Assembly (NCBI GenBank): GCA_025924475.1
Contig: JAICIH010000003.1
Coordinates: forward strand, 1-48,874
Length of the DNA: 48,874 bases
Source: Bryobacteraceae bacterium
Lineage (GTDB): Bacteria; Acidobacteriota; Terriglobia; Bryobacterales; Bryobacteraceae
Reading direction: 5' to 3'
Part shown: positions 24,321 through 34,563 of the stretch, in pieces
Layout: every line of letters begins with the position of its first letter
Numbering within the stretch: the stretch's first letter is position 1
Notes under the pieces: generated by a model
The model's database searches: none
What the model was told of the DNA's origin: nothing
What the model saw: only the letters and a program-made list of their open reading frames with translations
Made by a program: the position numbers and the translations under genes

Positions 24321-26917
24321 TGAATCCTATTCGGCTCTGGAGAGTGTTCACACGCCGAAGGGGGGATGATGCGATCTTGCAGGAAGAGATAGAAGACCAT
24401 CTCCAATCGCTGGCGCGGGAATATCGCGAAGCAGGATTCTCCCCAGAGGACGCATACAGTGCGGCTCGGCGTCGATTTGGCAATCTCACAAAAGTTCACG
24501 AAGACTGTAGAGAGAACTTCCTGTTTGGAGCGATTGAAACAGTGTTTCGAGATGCCCGCTATGGAATCCGCGGGCTGCGGAAGACGCCGATGTTTGTGTT
24601 GGTGGCCGCCTTGTCGCTGGGACTTGGCATCGGCGTCAATTTGCTGGTCTATTCGCTGTTTCAAACGGTTTTCCTTGGCACGCCTACGGCCGCTAAACCA
24701 GATCGTCTCGTCCGGCTCCGGCTGGACCAAAATAGCCACACGGCGTATCCCATATTGGCCGCTCTGCAACGCGCGGATACGGCCCTTACGATTACCGGCT
24801 ACCGCGACGTGCAGGTGAATTGGCGGGATGGCGATCGGACAATCGAAACCTTTGCGCAAGTGGTGACTCCAAATTTTTTCGACGTCGTAGGTGGTCATGC
24901 ATCGCTCGGCCGTCTATTTGGCAATCAAGGCGTTTCGGTACTCAAACCCGCGAGAGTTGTGGTTATTAGCTACCAGTTCTGGCAGCGGCGGTTGGCCTCT
25001 GCAACAGACGTCCTTTCACGAACACTTACTATCAACGGCCTGCCATACTCAGTTACCGGCGTTCTCCCCAAGGGCTATCGCTCAATCATCGGCTTCAATT
25101 TTGTTCCCGATTTCTATTTGCCGGTCACCACCGAACTCTTTCCTAATCTTTTGGACAAACGGGACAGTTTGGATCTGGCGATGATTGCGCGTCTCAGCGA
25201 AGGCCAATCGAGAGAGCAGGCCAGAGCCAGCCTTGTTGCCGCTGCAAGCCACATCGGCGCTGAGTTCGCGCCTGATAATCCGCGTTTTGGAAAAGCATGG
25301 GAAATTCAGGGCATTCGTGATATCGATCAGGTTCGCTCAAAACAAGGGAATGTGCTCATATTGTTTTCGATTCTTTTGGTTGCATTGGTTGGGCTCGTTA
25401 TCTTTATCGCCTGCGCCAATGTTGCCGGGCTGTTACTCGTGCGAGGTGTTACGCGGAGCCGCGAAATCGCGATCCGGCTTGCTATCGGGGCCGGACGCTG
25501 GCATATCGTACGGCAACTGCTCACGGAAGGCATTGTTCTCGCGGCCTTGGGCTGCGTCAGCGGAATTTTGATATGGCGAACCGCCGCCATATTTTTTGAA
25601 AATGTTGAGCTTCCAATACCGGTGCCGCTCGTTTTTCAGATCTCAACGAATAGCAGAATGCTTCTCTGTGCTTTTGCACTGGGAGCGGTCTGTACGGTTC
25701 TCTCAAGTCTTGGACCGGCCCTACAAGCAGCCAAGAGCCGATTCTTACCGGCGCTGAAATCCGAGCAATCCAATTTGGGGAATCGCCATCTGACGCTTCG
25801 AAACATTCTTGTGGTAAGTCAAATCAGCATCTGTTTTGTGCTGCTCATTTCCGCCATTCTGTTCTTTCGCACCATAAATCGCGCCAAGGAAGTAAAGACG
25901 GGATTCGATGTGAACCATACCATCACAGTCCGCTTGCGCGAGCCCAAGGCTTCCTTTCGAGTACGCGATGGACTCGAACGGTTGGCGTCCATTCCTGGAG
26001 TTAGATTCGCCAGCGCTGCCGATCGCATACCGCTCACATTCACCAGCATGGCGACCGTTGTCCATTTGGAAGGGAAACTGGAATCCGCACAATTCGAGGT
26101 TCGACAGTCGAACGTTACGCCAGGGTATTTCCGGACAATGGGCATTCCTCTCTTGCGCGGCAAAGATTTTCGGCCCTCCGAAACAGGAACGGTCATAGTC
26201 AACCAACTTTTTGCTGAGCGCCACTTCCCAGATGGCAATGCGATTGGGCATCGGATCGTCTATGGGGTTGCCCCTCATACATGGACATTCGAGATCAAAG
26301 CGATCGTGGCCAACACGAAATATTTTTCATTGGCCGAAGACCCGCAGGAGATTATCTATCTTCCCCTAAGTGATGAGCAGGACACGCTATACCTGTTTGC
26401 GAGCATGGCTGCACCGGCCAATACGACGGCCGACTCCATTCGCAAGAAATTACGAGACTGGGCGCCTACCGCCCTCATCGAAGTGCATACGCTTCGGGAT
26501 AACTTGTACGTAACACTTCTTCCGATTCAAATCGGCTGCACGCTTCTCACAATCGTTGGTGGTATTGGATTGTGTCTGGCCCTGGTTGGTTTTTACAGTG
26601 TCTTGTCATATGCGGTCGCACGGAAGACAAAGGAAATTGGCATTCGTATTGCCCTGGGAGCGCCGCAATCGTCGGTACTTCAGCTTGTTTTGAGCTATAG
26701 CCTTTCTCTTTTAGCTTGGGGGATCGCTGTCGGCGCTGTAGCATCGTTGGGGTTGGCTAAACCCCTTCAGGCGATTCTCGGGACTAACAGTTCCTATAGT
26801 CTCTGGGCTTTTAGTGTGTCCGTTGTGATTCTGTTGGGCGTCTGTTTTGCGACCGCATTGCTTCCGGCCTACAGAGCGGTGCATATCGATCCTCTCCGCG
26901 CCATCCAATATGAGTAA
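24320..26917 (+). CDS. ADOP-class ABC permease, intact
   Basis: 865 residues in one frame; the start is the ATG overlapping the padR stop. Prefix domain (1-70: RRGDDAILQEEIEDHLQSLAREYREAGFS, in part), first membrane helix (about 95-115), MacB-like periplasmic domain with FWQRRLASATDVLSRTLTINGLPYSVTGVLP (in part), FtsX helices (IACANVAGLLLVRGVTRSREIAIRLAIGAGR, in part), then the second periplasmic and FtsX halves ending AYRAVHIDPLRAIQYE. No ABC ATPase is linked, as usual for ADOP; a shared MacB-type ATPase or a mechanical signalling role is possible. Serves as the intact reference for the two frameshifted relatives in the window. Confidence 0.93.
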   Translation: MNPIRLWRVFTRRRGDDAILQEEIEDHLQSLAREYREAGFSPEDAYSAARRRFGNLTKVHEDCRENFLFGAIETVFRDARYGIRGLRKTPMFVLVAALSLGLGIGVNLLVYSLFQTVFLGTPTAAKPDRLVRLRLDQNSHTAYPILAALQRADTALTITGYRDVQVNWRDGDRTIETFAQVVTPNFFDVVGGHASLGRLFGNQGVSVLKPARVVVISYQFWQRRLASATDVLSRTLTINGLPYSVTGVLPKGYRSIIGFNFVPDFYLPVTTELFPNLLDKRDSLDLAMIARLSEGQSREQARASLVAAASHIGAEFAPDNPRFGKAWEIQGIRDIDQVRSKQGNVLILFSILLVALVGLVIFIACANVAGLLLVRGVTRSREIAIRLAIGAGRWHIVRQLLTEGIVLAALGCVSGILIWRTAAIFFENVELPIPVPLVFQISTNSRMLLCAFALGAVCTVLSSLGPALQAAKSRFLPALKSEQSNLGNRHLTLRNILVVSQISICFVLLISAILFFRTINRAKEVKTGFDVNHTITVRLREPKASFRVRDGLERLASIPGVRFASAADRIPLTFTSMATVVHLEGKLESAQFEVRQSNVTPGYFRTMGIPLLRGKDFRPSETGTVIVNQLFAERHFPDGNAIGHRIVYGVAPHTWTFEIKAIVANTKYFSLAEDPQEIIYLPLSDEQDTLYLFASMAAPANTTADSIRKKLRDWAPTALIEVHTLRDNLYVTLLPIQIGCTLLTIVGGIGLCLALVGFYSVLSYAVARKTKEIGIRIALGAPQSSVLQLVLSYSLSLLAWGIAVGAVASLGLAKPLQAILGTNSSYSLWAFSVSVVILLGVCFATALLPAYRAVHIDPLRAIQYE

Positions 26918-26950
26918 CTGAGTTTCCGATGCCCATCTCACCGTAGCTCC

Positions 26951-27757
26951 ATGAACCCGAATCTACTTTTATCTCGTCTCTTTCCGCTCGCCGCCTTATT
27001 TGGTTGCTTTCTCGCCAGCGCCGCCCAAAACCAATCGCTCGCCGAAGCATACAAAATCCTCTCGTCGAAGCAATTCGTCGATCTCACACACTCCTTCAGT
27101 CCTCTGACACCTGTCTGGAAAGGCTTTGGCCAGGCGACATTTTCGAGCGCCGCGGACCCCGAAACGGGACGCCCCTACATCATCGCCCAGGACGGCTTTC
27201 GCGCTTCCTTCTATTCGCTGGTCGGCCAATACGGCACCCACATCGACCCGCCCGCGCATTTCGATTCCAGCGGTCGCACCATCGACGAGATTCCGCTGAA
27301 GCAAATGATCCTGCCGCTCGTGGTTTTCGACGTCACGCCGCTGCTGAAGCAAGATCCCAACCACGCGCTCACAGTCGCCGACATTCAGGATTGGGAGCGC
27401 CGCCACGGCCGCGTGCCGCTCGGATCCTTCGCCGCTCTCCGTACCGGCATGAGCAAGGATTGGAACACCAACTCTCAGCGCTTCGAACGCTATCCTTTCC
27501 CGGCGTGGTCTCTCGCCGCGATTCAGTTCTTATACGAACAGCGCCACATCATCGCCAATGGGCACGAGTCTCTGGACACCGATATCACCAAAGGCCTCGA
27601 TTCCGAAAAATGGCTTTTGACGCACGGCCACTGGCAGATCGAAGCCATGGCGCATCTTGACCAAGTCCCCGCAACAGGAGCATTGATTGTTGTCACCTGG
27701 CCCAAGGCGAGGCGCGGCCTCGGCTTCCCCGCGCGCGCGTTCGCAATTTTGCCCTGA
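26951..27757 (+). CDS. Secreted cyclase-family (kynurenine formamidase-like) metal hydrolase
   Basis: 268 residues with a signal peptide (about 1-25). FVDLTHSFSPLTPVW opens the domain, QYGTHIDPPAHF is the metal-binding H/GTHxDxPxHF motif, and GHESLDTDI carries the late conserved residues. The family includes bacterial kynurenine formamidase and putative cyclases that hydrolyse amides or lactones using Zn or Mn. A periplasmic member is unlikely to serve tryptophan catabolism. It lies 33 bases after the ADOP gene and may be read through from it. Confidence 0.88.
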   Translation: MNPNLLLSRLFPLAALFGCFLASAAQNQSLAEAYKILSSKQFVDLTHSFSPLTPVWKGFGQATFSSAADPETGRPYIIAQDGFRASFYSLVGQYGTHIDPPAHFDSSGRTIDEIPLKQMILPLVVFDVTPLLKQDPNHALTVADIQDWERRHGRVPLGSFAALRTGMSKDWNTNSQRFERYPFPAWSLAAIQFLYEQRHIIANGHESLDTDITKGLDSEKWLLTHGHWQIEAMAHLDQVPATGALIVVTWPKARRGLGFPARAFAILP

Positions 27758-27808
27758 TGTTTCCAGTTCCGTGATATCATCCGCCTTTCAACCTATCCCG
27801 ACCTGCAC

Positions 27809-29224
27809 ATGACAGCAATGGATCTCGTCGATCGGCTGGCCGAGCACAACACTTTGGGCTCGGCGCCTCGTGAGGAATTGGCATGGCTGGCCGCACACAG
27901 CAGTCTTCGACAACTGCAAGCGGGCGATGTGCTAACCGCCAAGGGCGCGCGTGTGGAAGGACTTTTCGTTTTTCTCTCCGGGCATGTCGCCCTGTCCGTA
28001 GACCGCGGCGCCGGTCCTCACAAGGTTATTGAATGGCGCGGCGGCGAGGTCGGCGGCATGCTCCCGTACTCGCGCCTGGTCAGCCCGCCGGGTGATTCAA
28101 TTGCCGAAGAAGCCACCGAGATTCTGGCCGTCCACCGGGATCGTTTCAGCACCCTTACCCGCGAGTGCCCTGAGATCACATCCATCCTGGTTCACATCAT
28201 GCTCGATCGCGCCCGCATGTTCACCTCCAGCGATCTGCACGATGAAAAAATGGTGTCTCTCGGAAAATTGTCCGCCGGATTGGCCCACGAACTGAACAAC
28301 CCGGCGTCCGCGATCGAACGCAGCGCGGCGGTGCTTGAGTCCCGGCTCGACGATTCCGAGCACGCTTCCCGCGCGCTCGGCGCCTCCTGGCTCACAGACG
28401 CCCAATTCGCCGCCGTGGACGCCGCTTGCAAATCCTTCCTGGCCTCGCGCGTGCATCGCGTGCGCTCTCCCATCGAGCGCGCCGAACGCGAAGAGGCCAT
28501 CGCGGACTGGTTGCTCGATCATCAGCTCGATGCCGCCGCGGCGGATTCGCTCGCGGAAACTGAAGTCACGTTCGAAACGCTCGATCGATTGGCCGCTGCA
28601 ATCGACAGGCCCGTGTTGGACGCCGTCCTCCGCTGGAGTGCCGCCAGTTATTCGGTCCGCACGCTCGCCGCCGAAATTCAGGACGCCGCCAAGCGCATCT
28701 CCGGTGTGGTTGCGGCCATCAAAGGCTTCACTCACATGGATCAGGCGATGGTCGCCGAGCCGGTCGACCTGGTACAAGGTTTGAGCAACACGGTCGCCGT
28801 CCTTAGGTCCAAGGCGCGCGCGAAGTCCGCCGCTGTTGTTGTCGATGTGGAACCGGGCCTCCCGCGCGTCCGCGGCTTTGCCGGCGAGCTCAACCAGATC
28901 TGGGCCAATCTCATCGACAACGCTCTGGATGCCGTGACCGGCGCCGGCCGCGTCGACGTGCTGGCTAACTGCGAAAAGAAGCGCGTGGTAGTTCGTATCG
29001 TCGATAACGGAATCGGTATTCCCGTGCATATCCGCGAGCGCATCTTCGATCCGTTCTTCACTACCAAGCCGATGGGGCAGGGCACTGGCCTGGGCCTGGA
29101 CATCGTTCGTCGCCTGGTCCGCCACAACGACGGTGAAATCGCCGTCGAGTCACGGCCTGGCCGGACGGAGTTTCGCGTCGCGCTGCCCATTGCCGGCGCT
29201 AATGACGCGGGAGCGGCGCATTGA
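27809..29224 (+). CDS. Histidine kinase with N-terminal cyclic-nucleotide-binding-type domain
   Basis: 471 residues, no membrane segment. Residues about 15-130 form a cNMP-binding-fold sensor (LQAGDVLTAKGARVEGLFVFLSGHVAL). DHp domain with His160 in GLAHELNNP; a long insert (about 175-285) with charged helices separates the two DHp helices; then HATPase_c with NLIDNALDA (N box), DNGIGIP (G1) and GTGLGLDI (G2). Soluble sensor kinase, presumably phosphorylating the receiver domain encoded next. The final A-TTG-A shares bases with the next gene's TTG start, which suggests coupled translation. Confidence 0.93.
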   Translation: MTAMDLVDRLAEHNTLGSAPREELAWLAAHSSLRQLQAGDVLTAKGARVEGLFVFLSGHVALSVDRGAGPHKVIEWRGGEVGGMLPYSRLVSPPGDSIAEEATEILAVHRDRFSTLTRECPEITSILVHIMLDRARMFTSSDLHDEKMVSLGKLSAGLAHELNNPASAIERSAAVLESRLDDSEHASRALGASWLTDAQFAAVDAACKSFLASRVHRVRSPIERAEREEAIADWLLDHQLDAAAADSLAETEVTFETLDRLAAAIDRPVLDAVLRWSAASYSVRTLAAEIQDAAKRISGVVAAIKGFTHMDQAMVAEPVDLVQGLSNTVAVLRSKARAKSAAVVVDVEPGLPRVRGFAGELNQIWANLIDNALDAVTGAGRVDVLANCEKKRVVVRIVDNGIGIPVHIRERIFDPFFTTKPMGQGTGLGLDIVRRLVRHNDGEIAVESRPGRTEFRVALPIAGANDAGAAH

Positions 29225-30885
29225 ACAAACCTGTCCTCCTCGTTGCGGATGACGATCCGCAAGTGCTCGCTGCCGTGCGGCGCGATCTTCGCTCCCACTA
29301 CCGCGAAAATTACACGATCCTGAGCGCGGCGTCGGGAGCGGAGGCGCTCGAAACCATCCGCGAACTGAAAACCCGCGCCGATTCCCTGGCCATGGTAATC
29401 AGCGATCAACGCATGCCGGGCATGCTCGGTGTCGAACTGCTCGTCCAGTTGCGCGAAGTATATCCGCTGGCGCGGCGCGTGTTGCTCACCGCTTATTCGG
29501 ATATCGACGCCGCCGTCAAAGCCATCAACCAGGCGCATCTCGACTACTATCTGTCGAAGCCGTGGGACCCTCCAGAGGAGTGTTTGTTTCCGGCCGTCGA
29601 CGATCTCCTGGACGCCTGGCAAGCCGAATATCTGCCGGAGGCGAAGGGGCTCAGATTGGTGGGACACCAATGGTCTCCGCGTTCACACGCAATCAAGGAT
29701 TTTCTTGCCGGCAATCTCATCCCATATCACTGGTTGGATGTCGCGCGAGACCCCGCTGCGCGCGCCTTGCTGGAGGCGGCCGCGGTCTCGCCCGACGAGC
29801 TGCCGGCGCTCTTCTTTGAAGATGAAGTTTCCGTGCTGCGCAACCCCGAGCCGCGCCAGGTGGCTGAGCGCCTCGGCCGGTCTCTTTCGGCTGCATTCGA
29901 CATGTACGATCTCGTCATCGTGGGCGCCGGACCCGCCGGCCTCGCTGCGGCCGTCTATGGCGCCTCGGAGGGTCTGCGCACTCTTCTGCTTGACCGGCAC
30001 GCGCCCGGCGGCCAGGCCGGCACCAGTTCGCGGATCGAAAATTATTTGGGCTTCCCGGCAGGCGTCAGCGGCAGCGAATTAACGCGCCGCGCTATCGCAC
30101 AAGCGCAGCGCCTCGGCGCCGAGTTTCTCTCGCCTCTCGAAGTGACTGGCGTCTCCGTCGATGCCGGCTACAAGCGGATCCGCCTCGCCGACGGCAGCGA
30201 ACTCGTCACGCGCGCGCTGCTGGCGGCAACGGGCATGTCTTATCACGAACATCCTGCGCCGGGCGTTGCCGAGCACACCGGAGCCGGCGTCTACTACGGC
30301 GCCGCAACTACGGAAGCGGCGGCGTTCTCCGGCCGTCGTGTGCTGATCGTGGGCGGCGGGAATTCGGCCGGCCAAGCAGCTATGTATCTAGCGGGTCACG
30401 CCAAAGAAGTGCAAATTGTCGTGCGCCGCGATGGCTTGCATAACACGATGTCGCAATACCTGATCGAGCAAATTAATCGGACGCCCAATATCGGTGTTCG
30501 TCCTCGGACGGAAATTAGAAGCGTCGAGGGCGAGGGCCGCGTGGAGCGGGTCGCCCTCGCTTCGCTCGATGACGGAACATGCCGCATGGAAGAAGCCGAC
30601 GCGCTCTTTGTGTTCATCGGTACCCGTCCGCGCAGCGATTGGCTCGCCGCGAGCGTGCTTCTCAATGAGAAGGGATTCGTTCTCACTGGCCGCGATCTGA
30701 TGGCGTGCGATGCCTACGCGCGTGTTTGGAAAGAACAGCGCGAACCACTGCTGCTCGAGACTAGCGTACCGGGCGTATTCGCCGCCGGCGATCTGCGCGC
30801 TGGCGCAATGAACCGCGTGGCGTCGGCGGTCGGCGAAGGCTCCATGGTTGTCCGGCTCGCGCACGAATACCTGGCGCTTACCTGA
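29221..30885 (+). CDS. Response regulator / glutaredoxin-like / thioredoxin-reductase-like fusion lacking redox cysteines
   Basis: 554 residues from TTG 29221. Receiver domain 1-130 with Asp10-Asp11, phosphoacceptor Asp62 in SDQRMPG, Thr90 and Lys113. A thioredoxin-fold segment (about 143-220) has SPRS where CxxC would be (VGHQWSPRSHAIKDFL). A pyridine-nucleotide-disulfide-oxidoreductase module (228-552) has FAD motif VGAGPAG, NAD(P) motif VGGGNSAGQAA and late FAD motif GVFAAGD. The TrxB CATC site is replaced by GVYYGAATTE, leaving three scattered cysteines (121, 454, 496). It is therefore unlikely to reduce thioredoxin; a phosphorylation-controlled flavoprotein, perhaps NAD(P)H-sensing, is the inference. 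Confidence 0.9.
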   Translation: MNKPVLLVADDDPQVLAAVRRDLRSHYRENYTILSAASGAEALETIRELKTRADSLAMVISDQRMPGMLGVELLVQLREVYPLARRVLLTAYSDIDAAVKAINQAHLDYYLSKPWDPPEECLFPAVDDLLDAWQAEYLPEAKGLRLVGHQWSPRSHAIKDFLAGNLIPYHWLDVARDPAARALLEAAAVSPDELPALFFEDEVSVLRNPEPRQVAERLGRSLSAAFDMYDLVIVGAGPAGLAAAVYGASEGLRTLLLDRHAPGGQAGTSSRIENYLGFPAGVSGSELTRRAIAQAQRLGAEFLSPLEVTGVSVDAGYKRIRLADGSELVTRALLAATGMSYHEHPAPGVAEHTGAGVYYGAATTEAAAFSGRRVLIVGGGNSAGQAAMYLAGHAKEVQIVVRRDGLHNTMSQYLIEQINRTPNIGVRPRTEIRSVEGEGRVERVALASLDDGTCRMEEADALFVFIGTRPRSDWLAASVLLNEKGFVLTGRDLMACDAYARVWKEQREPLLLETSVPGVFAAGDLRAGAMNRVASAVGEGSMVVRLAHEYLALT

Positions 30886-30905
30886 TCTTCTGGAGGTATA
30901 ACGGG

Positions 30906-31322
30906 ATGAATTGCAAACTCTGGGTTGCCGCCGCATCGATGTTGTTGTATGCCGCTGGGCAACCAACGGCCGTCATCGAAAAGCCTAAGGCGCGCACCGT
31001 GAACACCGGCGGCTGCCGGATTCTGAGTAACAACACGTTTTCGGGAACTTGGGGGCCGAGCGCTCTTCCGGTATTGGCTTTGACGATTGGGCCCGGCTCG
31101 ACTATGGCTGATCAGATGCATGCCAACAAGGCAAAATACACTGGACCCGGCCGCTATCCTAACGAAATTATTGCCGTATATCTCGGGAAAACCGCGCTGG
31201 AGGACAGTTACGCCGGGCTGGGAACTGTCACCATGGCCGCCGACGGCCACTCGGGTACGTTCGCGCTGAATGATGGCAGCGCATCTGGACATTTCGACTG
31301 CGGTAGTGCGCCCTCACAATGA
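30906..31322 (+). CDS. Small secreted protein of unknown function
   Basis: 138 residues; GGAGG nine bases before ATG 30906 supports the start. A short signal-like hydrophobic stretch (LWVAAASMLLYAAG) is followed by a Gly/Thr-rich body with two cysteines (Cys42 region and Cys132 region) that could form a disulfide, and no family I recognise. It follows the RR fusion by 20 bases and may belong to the same operon. Its last nine bases overlap the convergent membrane-protein gene. Confidence 0.6.
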   Translation: MNCKLWVAAASMLLYAAGQPTAVIEKPKARTVNTGGCRILSNNTFSGTWGPSALPVLALTIGPGSTMADQMHANKAKYTGPGRYPNEIIAVYLGKTALEDSYAGLGTVTMAADGHSGTFALNDGSASGHFDCGSAPSQ

Positions 31323-31751
31323 GGAAGCGGAGGCGCTACCGGCGCGCGTTTGTGCCTGTTCGTAACCGCGCAGCATAATCACGACGCCGATTAAATTCAG
31401 CGCTGCCGGCGGCAACAGCAAAACCCAGCCGAGGGCAGTCAGCGAGGGCGCAGCTACGACGTAGGAGATATCCGTAAATAAGTCGGAAAAACGCACTCCT
31501 GCTTCAACAGCAAGCCAGACAGGATTTTTTCGCCAGCGCCACAATGTAATGGCCTGAACGACAGAAAACGCCGCCCATTGGCCCGCCGATCGGCGAAGAA
31601 AGGCAATCTCAAGGCCCGCCGGGCTCGTATCGTGAAAGACCCGGAACCACAGGTCCGGCGTCAGCCAGGCCATCAGGAACAGAAGCGTGTCCTCCGCACG
31701 CGCGGCCCACAAGTACACGAGGATAAGAATTCGAAGCCGGTGCCCGATCAC
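31314..31751 (-). CDS. Small integral membrane protein of unknown function
   Basis: 145 residues with about four hydrophobic segments (ILILVYLWAARAEDTLLFLMAWL; WAAFSVVQAITLW; FTDISYVVAAPSLTALGWVLLLPPAALNLIGVVIML, in part) and a polar Ser/Ala-rich tail. No family recognised. Convergent with the preceding secreted-protein gene. Confidence 0.6.
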   Translation of the reverse strand: MIGHRLRILILVYLWAARAEDTLLFLMAWLTPDLWFRVFHDTSPAGLEIAFLRRSAGQWAAFSVVQAITLWRWRKNPVWLAVEAGVRFSDLFTDISYVVAAPSLTALGWVLLLPPAALNLIGVVIMLRGYEQAQTRAGSASASSL

Positions 31752-31842
31752 AAACGGTATCGCTGTTCCCTCAAAGATAGTCTGGCCGAAGGGTTGTGTC
31801 CAGACTGGTGGCGTCTGGTGTTAAAAACGGTAGCAAATTTTT

Positions 31843-31883
31843 GTGGGGCAGGTTGTTTACCTGCGGCCGATTGGCAATCGGCC
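31843..31883 (+). repeat. REP element D (degenerate first hairpin)
   Basis: Head GTGGGGC; first hairpin GCAGGT-TGTTT-ACCTGC (31848-31864), where TGGCA has become TGTTT; second palindrome GGCCGATTGGCAATCGGCC (31865-31883) identical to elements A, C and E. It sits in the 364-base gap between the membrane-protein gene and leuS; apart from a small doubtful open frame, nothing else is seen in this gap. Confidence 0.85.
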
Positions 31884-31910
31884 TGTCCAAAAGTCAGATC
31901 CATTCCAGCA

Positions 31911-32099
31911 CTAACGAATTTTAGTCGTTCGGCCCTTCACTACCGGATCGACAGAATTCTCTGCTTGCAACTCCCACCGGCGATCTCGAAGAATTTCTTC
32001 TGACCATCGTTCCCGTTTGGGATTGTATTTAGCGAATTCCGCTTGTGCAGCTCTTATAGCTCGCTGACGCATGCTCAATTCCGTGCTCCGACCTAGCAT
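31911..32099 (-). CDS. Possible small protein downstream of leuS
   Basis: 62 residues, highly charged, helical in appearance (MRQRAIRAAQAEFAKYNP, then RWSEEILRDRRWELQ). It starts 17 bases after the leuS stop, so it could be translated from the same mRNA, but no good ribosome-binding site is visible and no family is recognised. It may be a chance open frame in GC-rich DNA. Confidence 0.3.
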   Translation of the reverse strand: MLGRSTELSMRQRAIRAAQAEFAKYNPKRERWSEEILRDRRWELQAENSVDPVVKGRTTKIR

Positions 32100-32115
32100 A
32101 GCGTCACTTTAGCAG

Positions 32116-34563
32116 CTACTTCACGACAATATTCACCAGCCGGTCCACAATCGCAATCACTTTCCCAATCTGTTTGCCCGCTAGAAACGGCTGCACTTTT
32201 TCGTTCGCCAAAGCCAGCCGCTCTAGTTCCTCTTTGGCAGTTCCCAACGCCACCTGGATGTGCCCGCGCAACTTACCATTCACCTGCACCGGCAACTCGA
32301 TCAAATCTTCTTTCGCCAATTCCGGATCGAACGCAGGCCACGGCTCCCGGAACGCCGGTCCCGTGTGGCCGAGTTCGATCCACAGCTCTTGCGCAGTATA
32401 CGGCGCAAAGGGCGCGAGCAGCAGCGTGATTGCCTCGCACACTTCCCGCGCGCACACCGCCGATAATCCGGCTTCGAGCTTGTGCAGATCATTCACCAAT
32501 TCCATCAGTGAAGCGATCGACGTGTTGAAGTGCCAGCGGCTATCGAAATCCGCGCTGATTTTTTGAATAGTCTGGTGCAGCCGCCGCCGCGCTTGCCGCT
32601 CGTCCGCGGCCTTGCCCGCGTTCTCCGTTCGTCCGGCCTGGCGTGTGACGAACCGGTACACACGTGCCAGAAAGCGATTGATACCCGAAACGCCGTCTTC
32701 CTGCCAATCCAAATCACGATCTGGCGGCGCTGCAAATAGCGAATACATACGCGCCGAATCCGCGCCGAATTTGGCGACCATTTCATCGGGAGAGACGACA
32801 TTGCCGAGGCTCTTCGACATCTTGGCTCCGTCTTTAATCACCATCCCCTGCGTGAACAGCCGCTCAGCCGGCTCATTGTTGGAAACGATCCCGATGTCGC
32901 GCATCATTTTCGTCCAGAAGCGCGAATAGATCAGGTGCAAAATCGCATGCTCCACGCCGCCGATATATTGATCAATCGGGAACCAGCGCGCGATCTCTTT
33001 CGAGGCGAACGGCCCGCTATCGTTGCGCGGGTCGCAGTAGCGATAAAAATACCAGGACGAATCGACGAACGTATCCATCGTGTCGCTCTCGCGGCGCCCC
33101 GCGCCCCCGCACTTTGGGCACGTCGCATGGATGAACGATTCCACGTGTTCGAGCGGCGATCCACCCGTGCCCGTGATCTCGACATCCAGCGGCAGCAGCA
33201 CGGGCAAGTCTTTCTCGGCCACCGGCACGATGCCGCAGCTCTCGCAGTGAATCATCGGAATCGGAGTGCCCCAATAGCGCTGGCGCGAGATGCCCCAATC
33301 CTTGATTCTGTATGTGATGGATGCGGTTCCGAAGCCATGCTCCGCTGCGAAAGCAGCCATGCGCGCACGCGCGGTCTCGCTCGGCAACCGCGACCACGGG
33401 CCTGAATTTTCTACAATCCCGTATTCCTCAAACGGCTCCGTCATCGTTGCAGCGTCCGCCAGCGCGCCGTCCTTGGGTCGAATCACCGGGACAACCGGAA
33501 TGCCGTACGCGCGGCAGAATTCGAAATCGCGCGCATCGTGCGCCGGCACGGCCATAATCGCTCCGGTGCCATAGCCCATCAGGACGAAATTGCCGATCCA
33601 GATCGGAACCTTGCCGCCATGAAACGGATGGAGCGCGTAACGGCCCGTGAACAGCCCTACTTTTTCAAGTTTGCCGGGATCCTGGCGCGCCGTCGAATCG
33701 ATCATTTCTTTGACTTTCAGACGCTCGTCCTCTTTCGTCACAAGCGTTTCGACCAAAGGATGGGCGGGCGCCAAAATCAAACACGTTGCGCCGTAGATCG
33801 TATCTATGCGTGTGGTGAACACGCGTATCGCTTGCGAGCTGTCGTCCAGTTTGAAATCGATTTCCGCGCCTTCGCTCCGGCCGATCCAGTTCCGCTGCAT
33901 TGCCAGCACGCGCTCGGGCCAGCCGTTCTCGAGTTGCCGCATGTCATCGAGCAACTCGGCTGCGTACGCCGTGGTTTTGAGAAACCACTGCCGCATTGCG
34001 CGCTGCTCTACCGGAGTCGTTTCATGACGCCAGCAGCAGCCGTTTACTACTTGCTCGTTCGCCAGCACCGTGGCGCACTCCGGGCACCAATTCAGCAGCG
34101 CTTCCTTGCGATAGGCCAAGCCGCGCTCGAACATCTTCAGGAAGAACCATTGGTTCCAGCGGTAGTACTCGGGCTCGCAAGTGGTGACTTCACGGCTCCA
34201 GTCGAAGGCAAAACCCAGCCGCTGCATCTGCGCTTTCATATGCGCGATGTTGCTCAGCGTCCAATCGCGCGGATGCCGCCCTTCTTTAATCGCGGCGTTT
34301 TCCGCCGGTAATCCAAACGAATCCCACCCCATCGGATGCAGCACGTTATAGCCGCGCATCCACATGTGGCGCGCCAGCGCGTCGCCGATGGAGTAATTGC
34401 GCACGTGTCCCATGTGCAGCTTGCCGCTCGGATACGGCAGCATCTCGAGCACGTAGTACTTAGGCTGATCGGGCGTGTCCGCTACGTAGAGGTTGGCGTC
34501 TTCGCGCCAGCGCGCGTGCCACCTGGACTCGATTTCTTCAAAGTCGAACGCTTTTTCGGAGAT
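32116..34563 (-). CDS. leuS: Leucyl-tRNA synthetase, probable AUC start
   Basis: 815 residues if initiated at the ATC at 34563. Signature sequences: [10 protein letters not shown] (HIGH equivalent), [19 protein letters not shown], the CP1 editing domain in the middle, a zinc-type CESCG ... CPKCGG pair, [18 protein letters not shown], and KMSKSLGN. The conserved opening [14 protein letters not shown] and [13 protein letters not shown] is encoded upstream of the first standard start (GTG 34452), and no ATG, GTG or TTG occurs between that codon and the in-frame stop. AAAGGAG lies five bases before the ATC, making ATC the best start. The N-terminal coding region overlaps nfo by 82 bases in another frame. 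Confidence 0.93.
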   Translation of the reverse strand: MSEKAFDFEEIESRWHARWREDANLYVADTPDQPKYYVLEMLPYPSGKLHMGHVRNYSIGDALARHMWMRGYNVLHPMGWDSFGLPAENAAIKEGRHPRDWTLSNIAHMKAQMQRLGFAFDWSREVTTCEPEYYRWNQWFFLKMFERGLAYRKEALLNWCPECATVLANEQVVNGCCWRHETTPVEQRAMRQWFLKTTAYAAELLDDMRQLENGWPERVLAMQRNWIGRSEGAEIDFKLDDSSQAIRVFTTRIDTIYGATCLILAPAHPLVETLVTKEDERLKVKEMIDSTARQDPGKLEKVGLFTGRYALHPFHGGKVPIWIGNFVLMGYGTGAIMAVPAHDARDFEFCRAYGIPVVPVIRPKDGALADAATMTEPFEEYGIVENSGPWSRLPSETARARMAAFAAEHGFGTASITYRIKDWGISRQRYWGTPIPMIHCESCGIVPVAEKDLPVLLPLDVEITGTGGSPLEHVESFIHATCPKCGGAGRRESDTMDTFVDSSWYFYRYCDPRNDSGPFASKEIARWFPIDQYIGGVEHAILHLIYSRFWTKMMRDIGIVSNNEPAERLFTQGMVIKDGAKMSKSLGNVVSPDEMVAKFGADSARMYSLFAAPPDRDLDWQEDGVSGINRFLARVYRFVTRQAGRTENAGKAADERQARRRLHQTIQKISADFDSRWHFNTSIASLMELVNDLHKLEAGLSAVCAREVCEAITLLLAPFAPYTAQELWIELGHTGPAFREPWPAFDPELAKEDLIELPVQVNGKLRGHIQVALGTAKEELERLALANEKVQPFLAGKQIGKVIAIVDRLVNIVVK

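Noticed and set aside
28097..29670. Minus-strand open frames of 342 and 309 residues under the kinase and fusion genes
   Set aside because: Shadows of two well-supported genes in GC-rich DNA.
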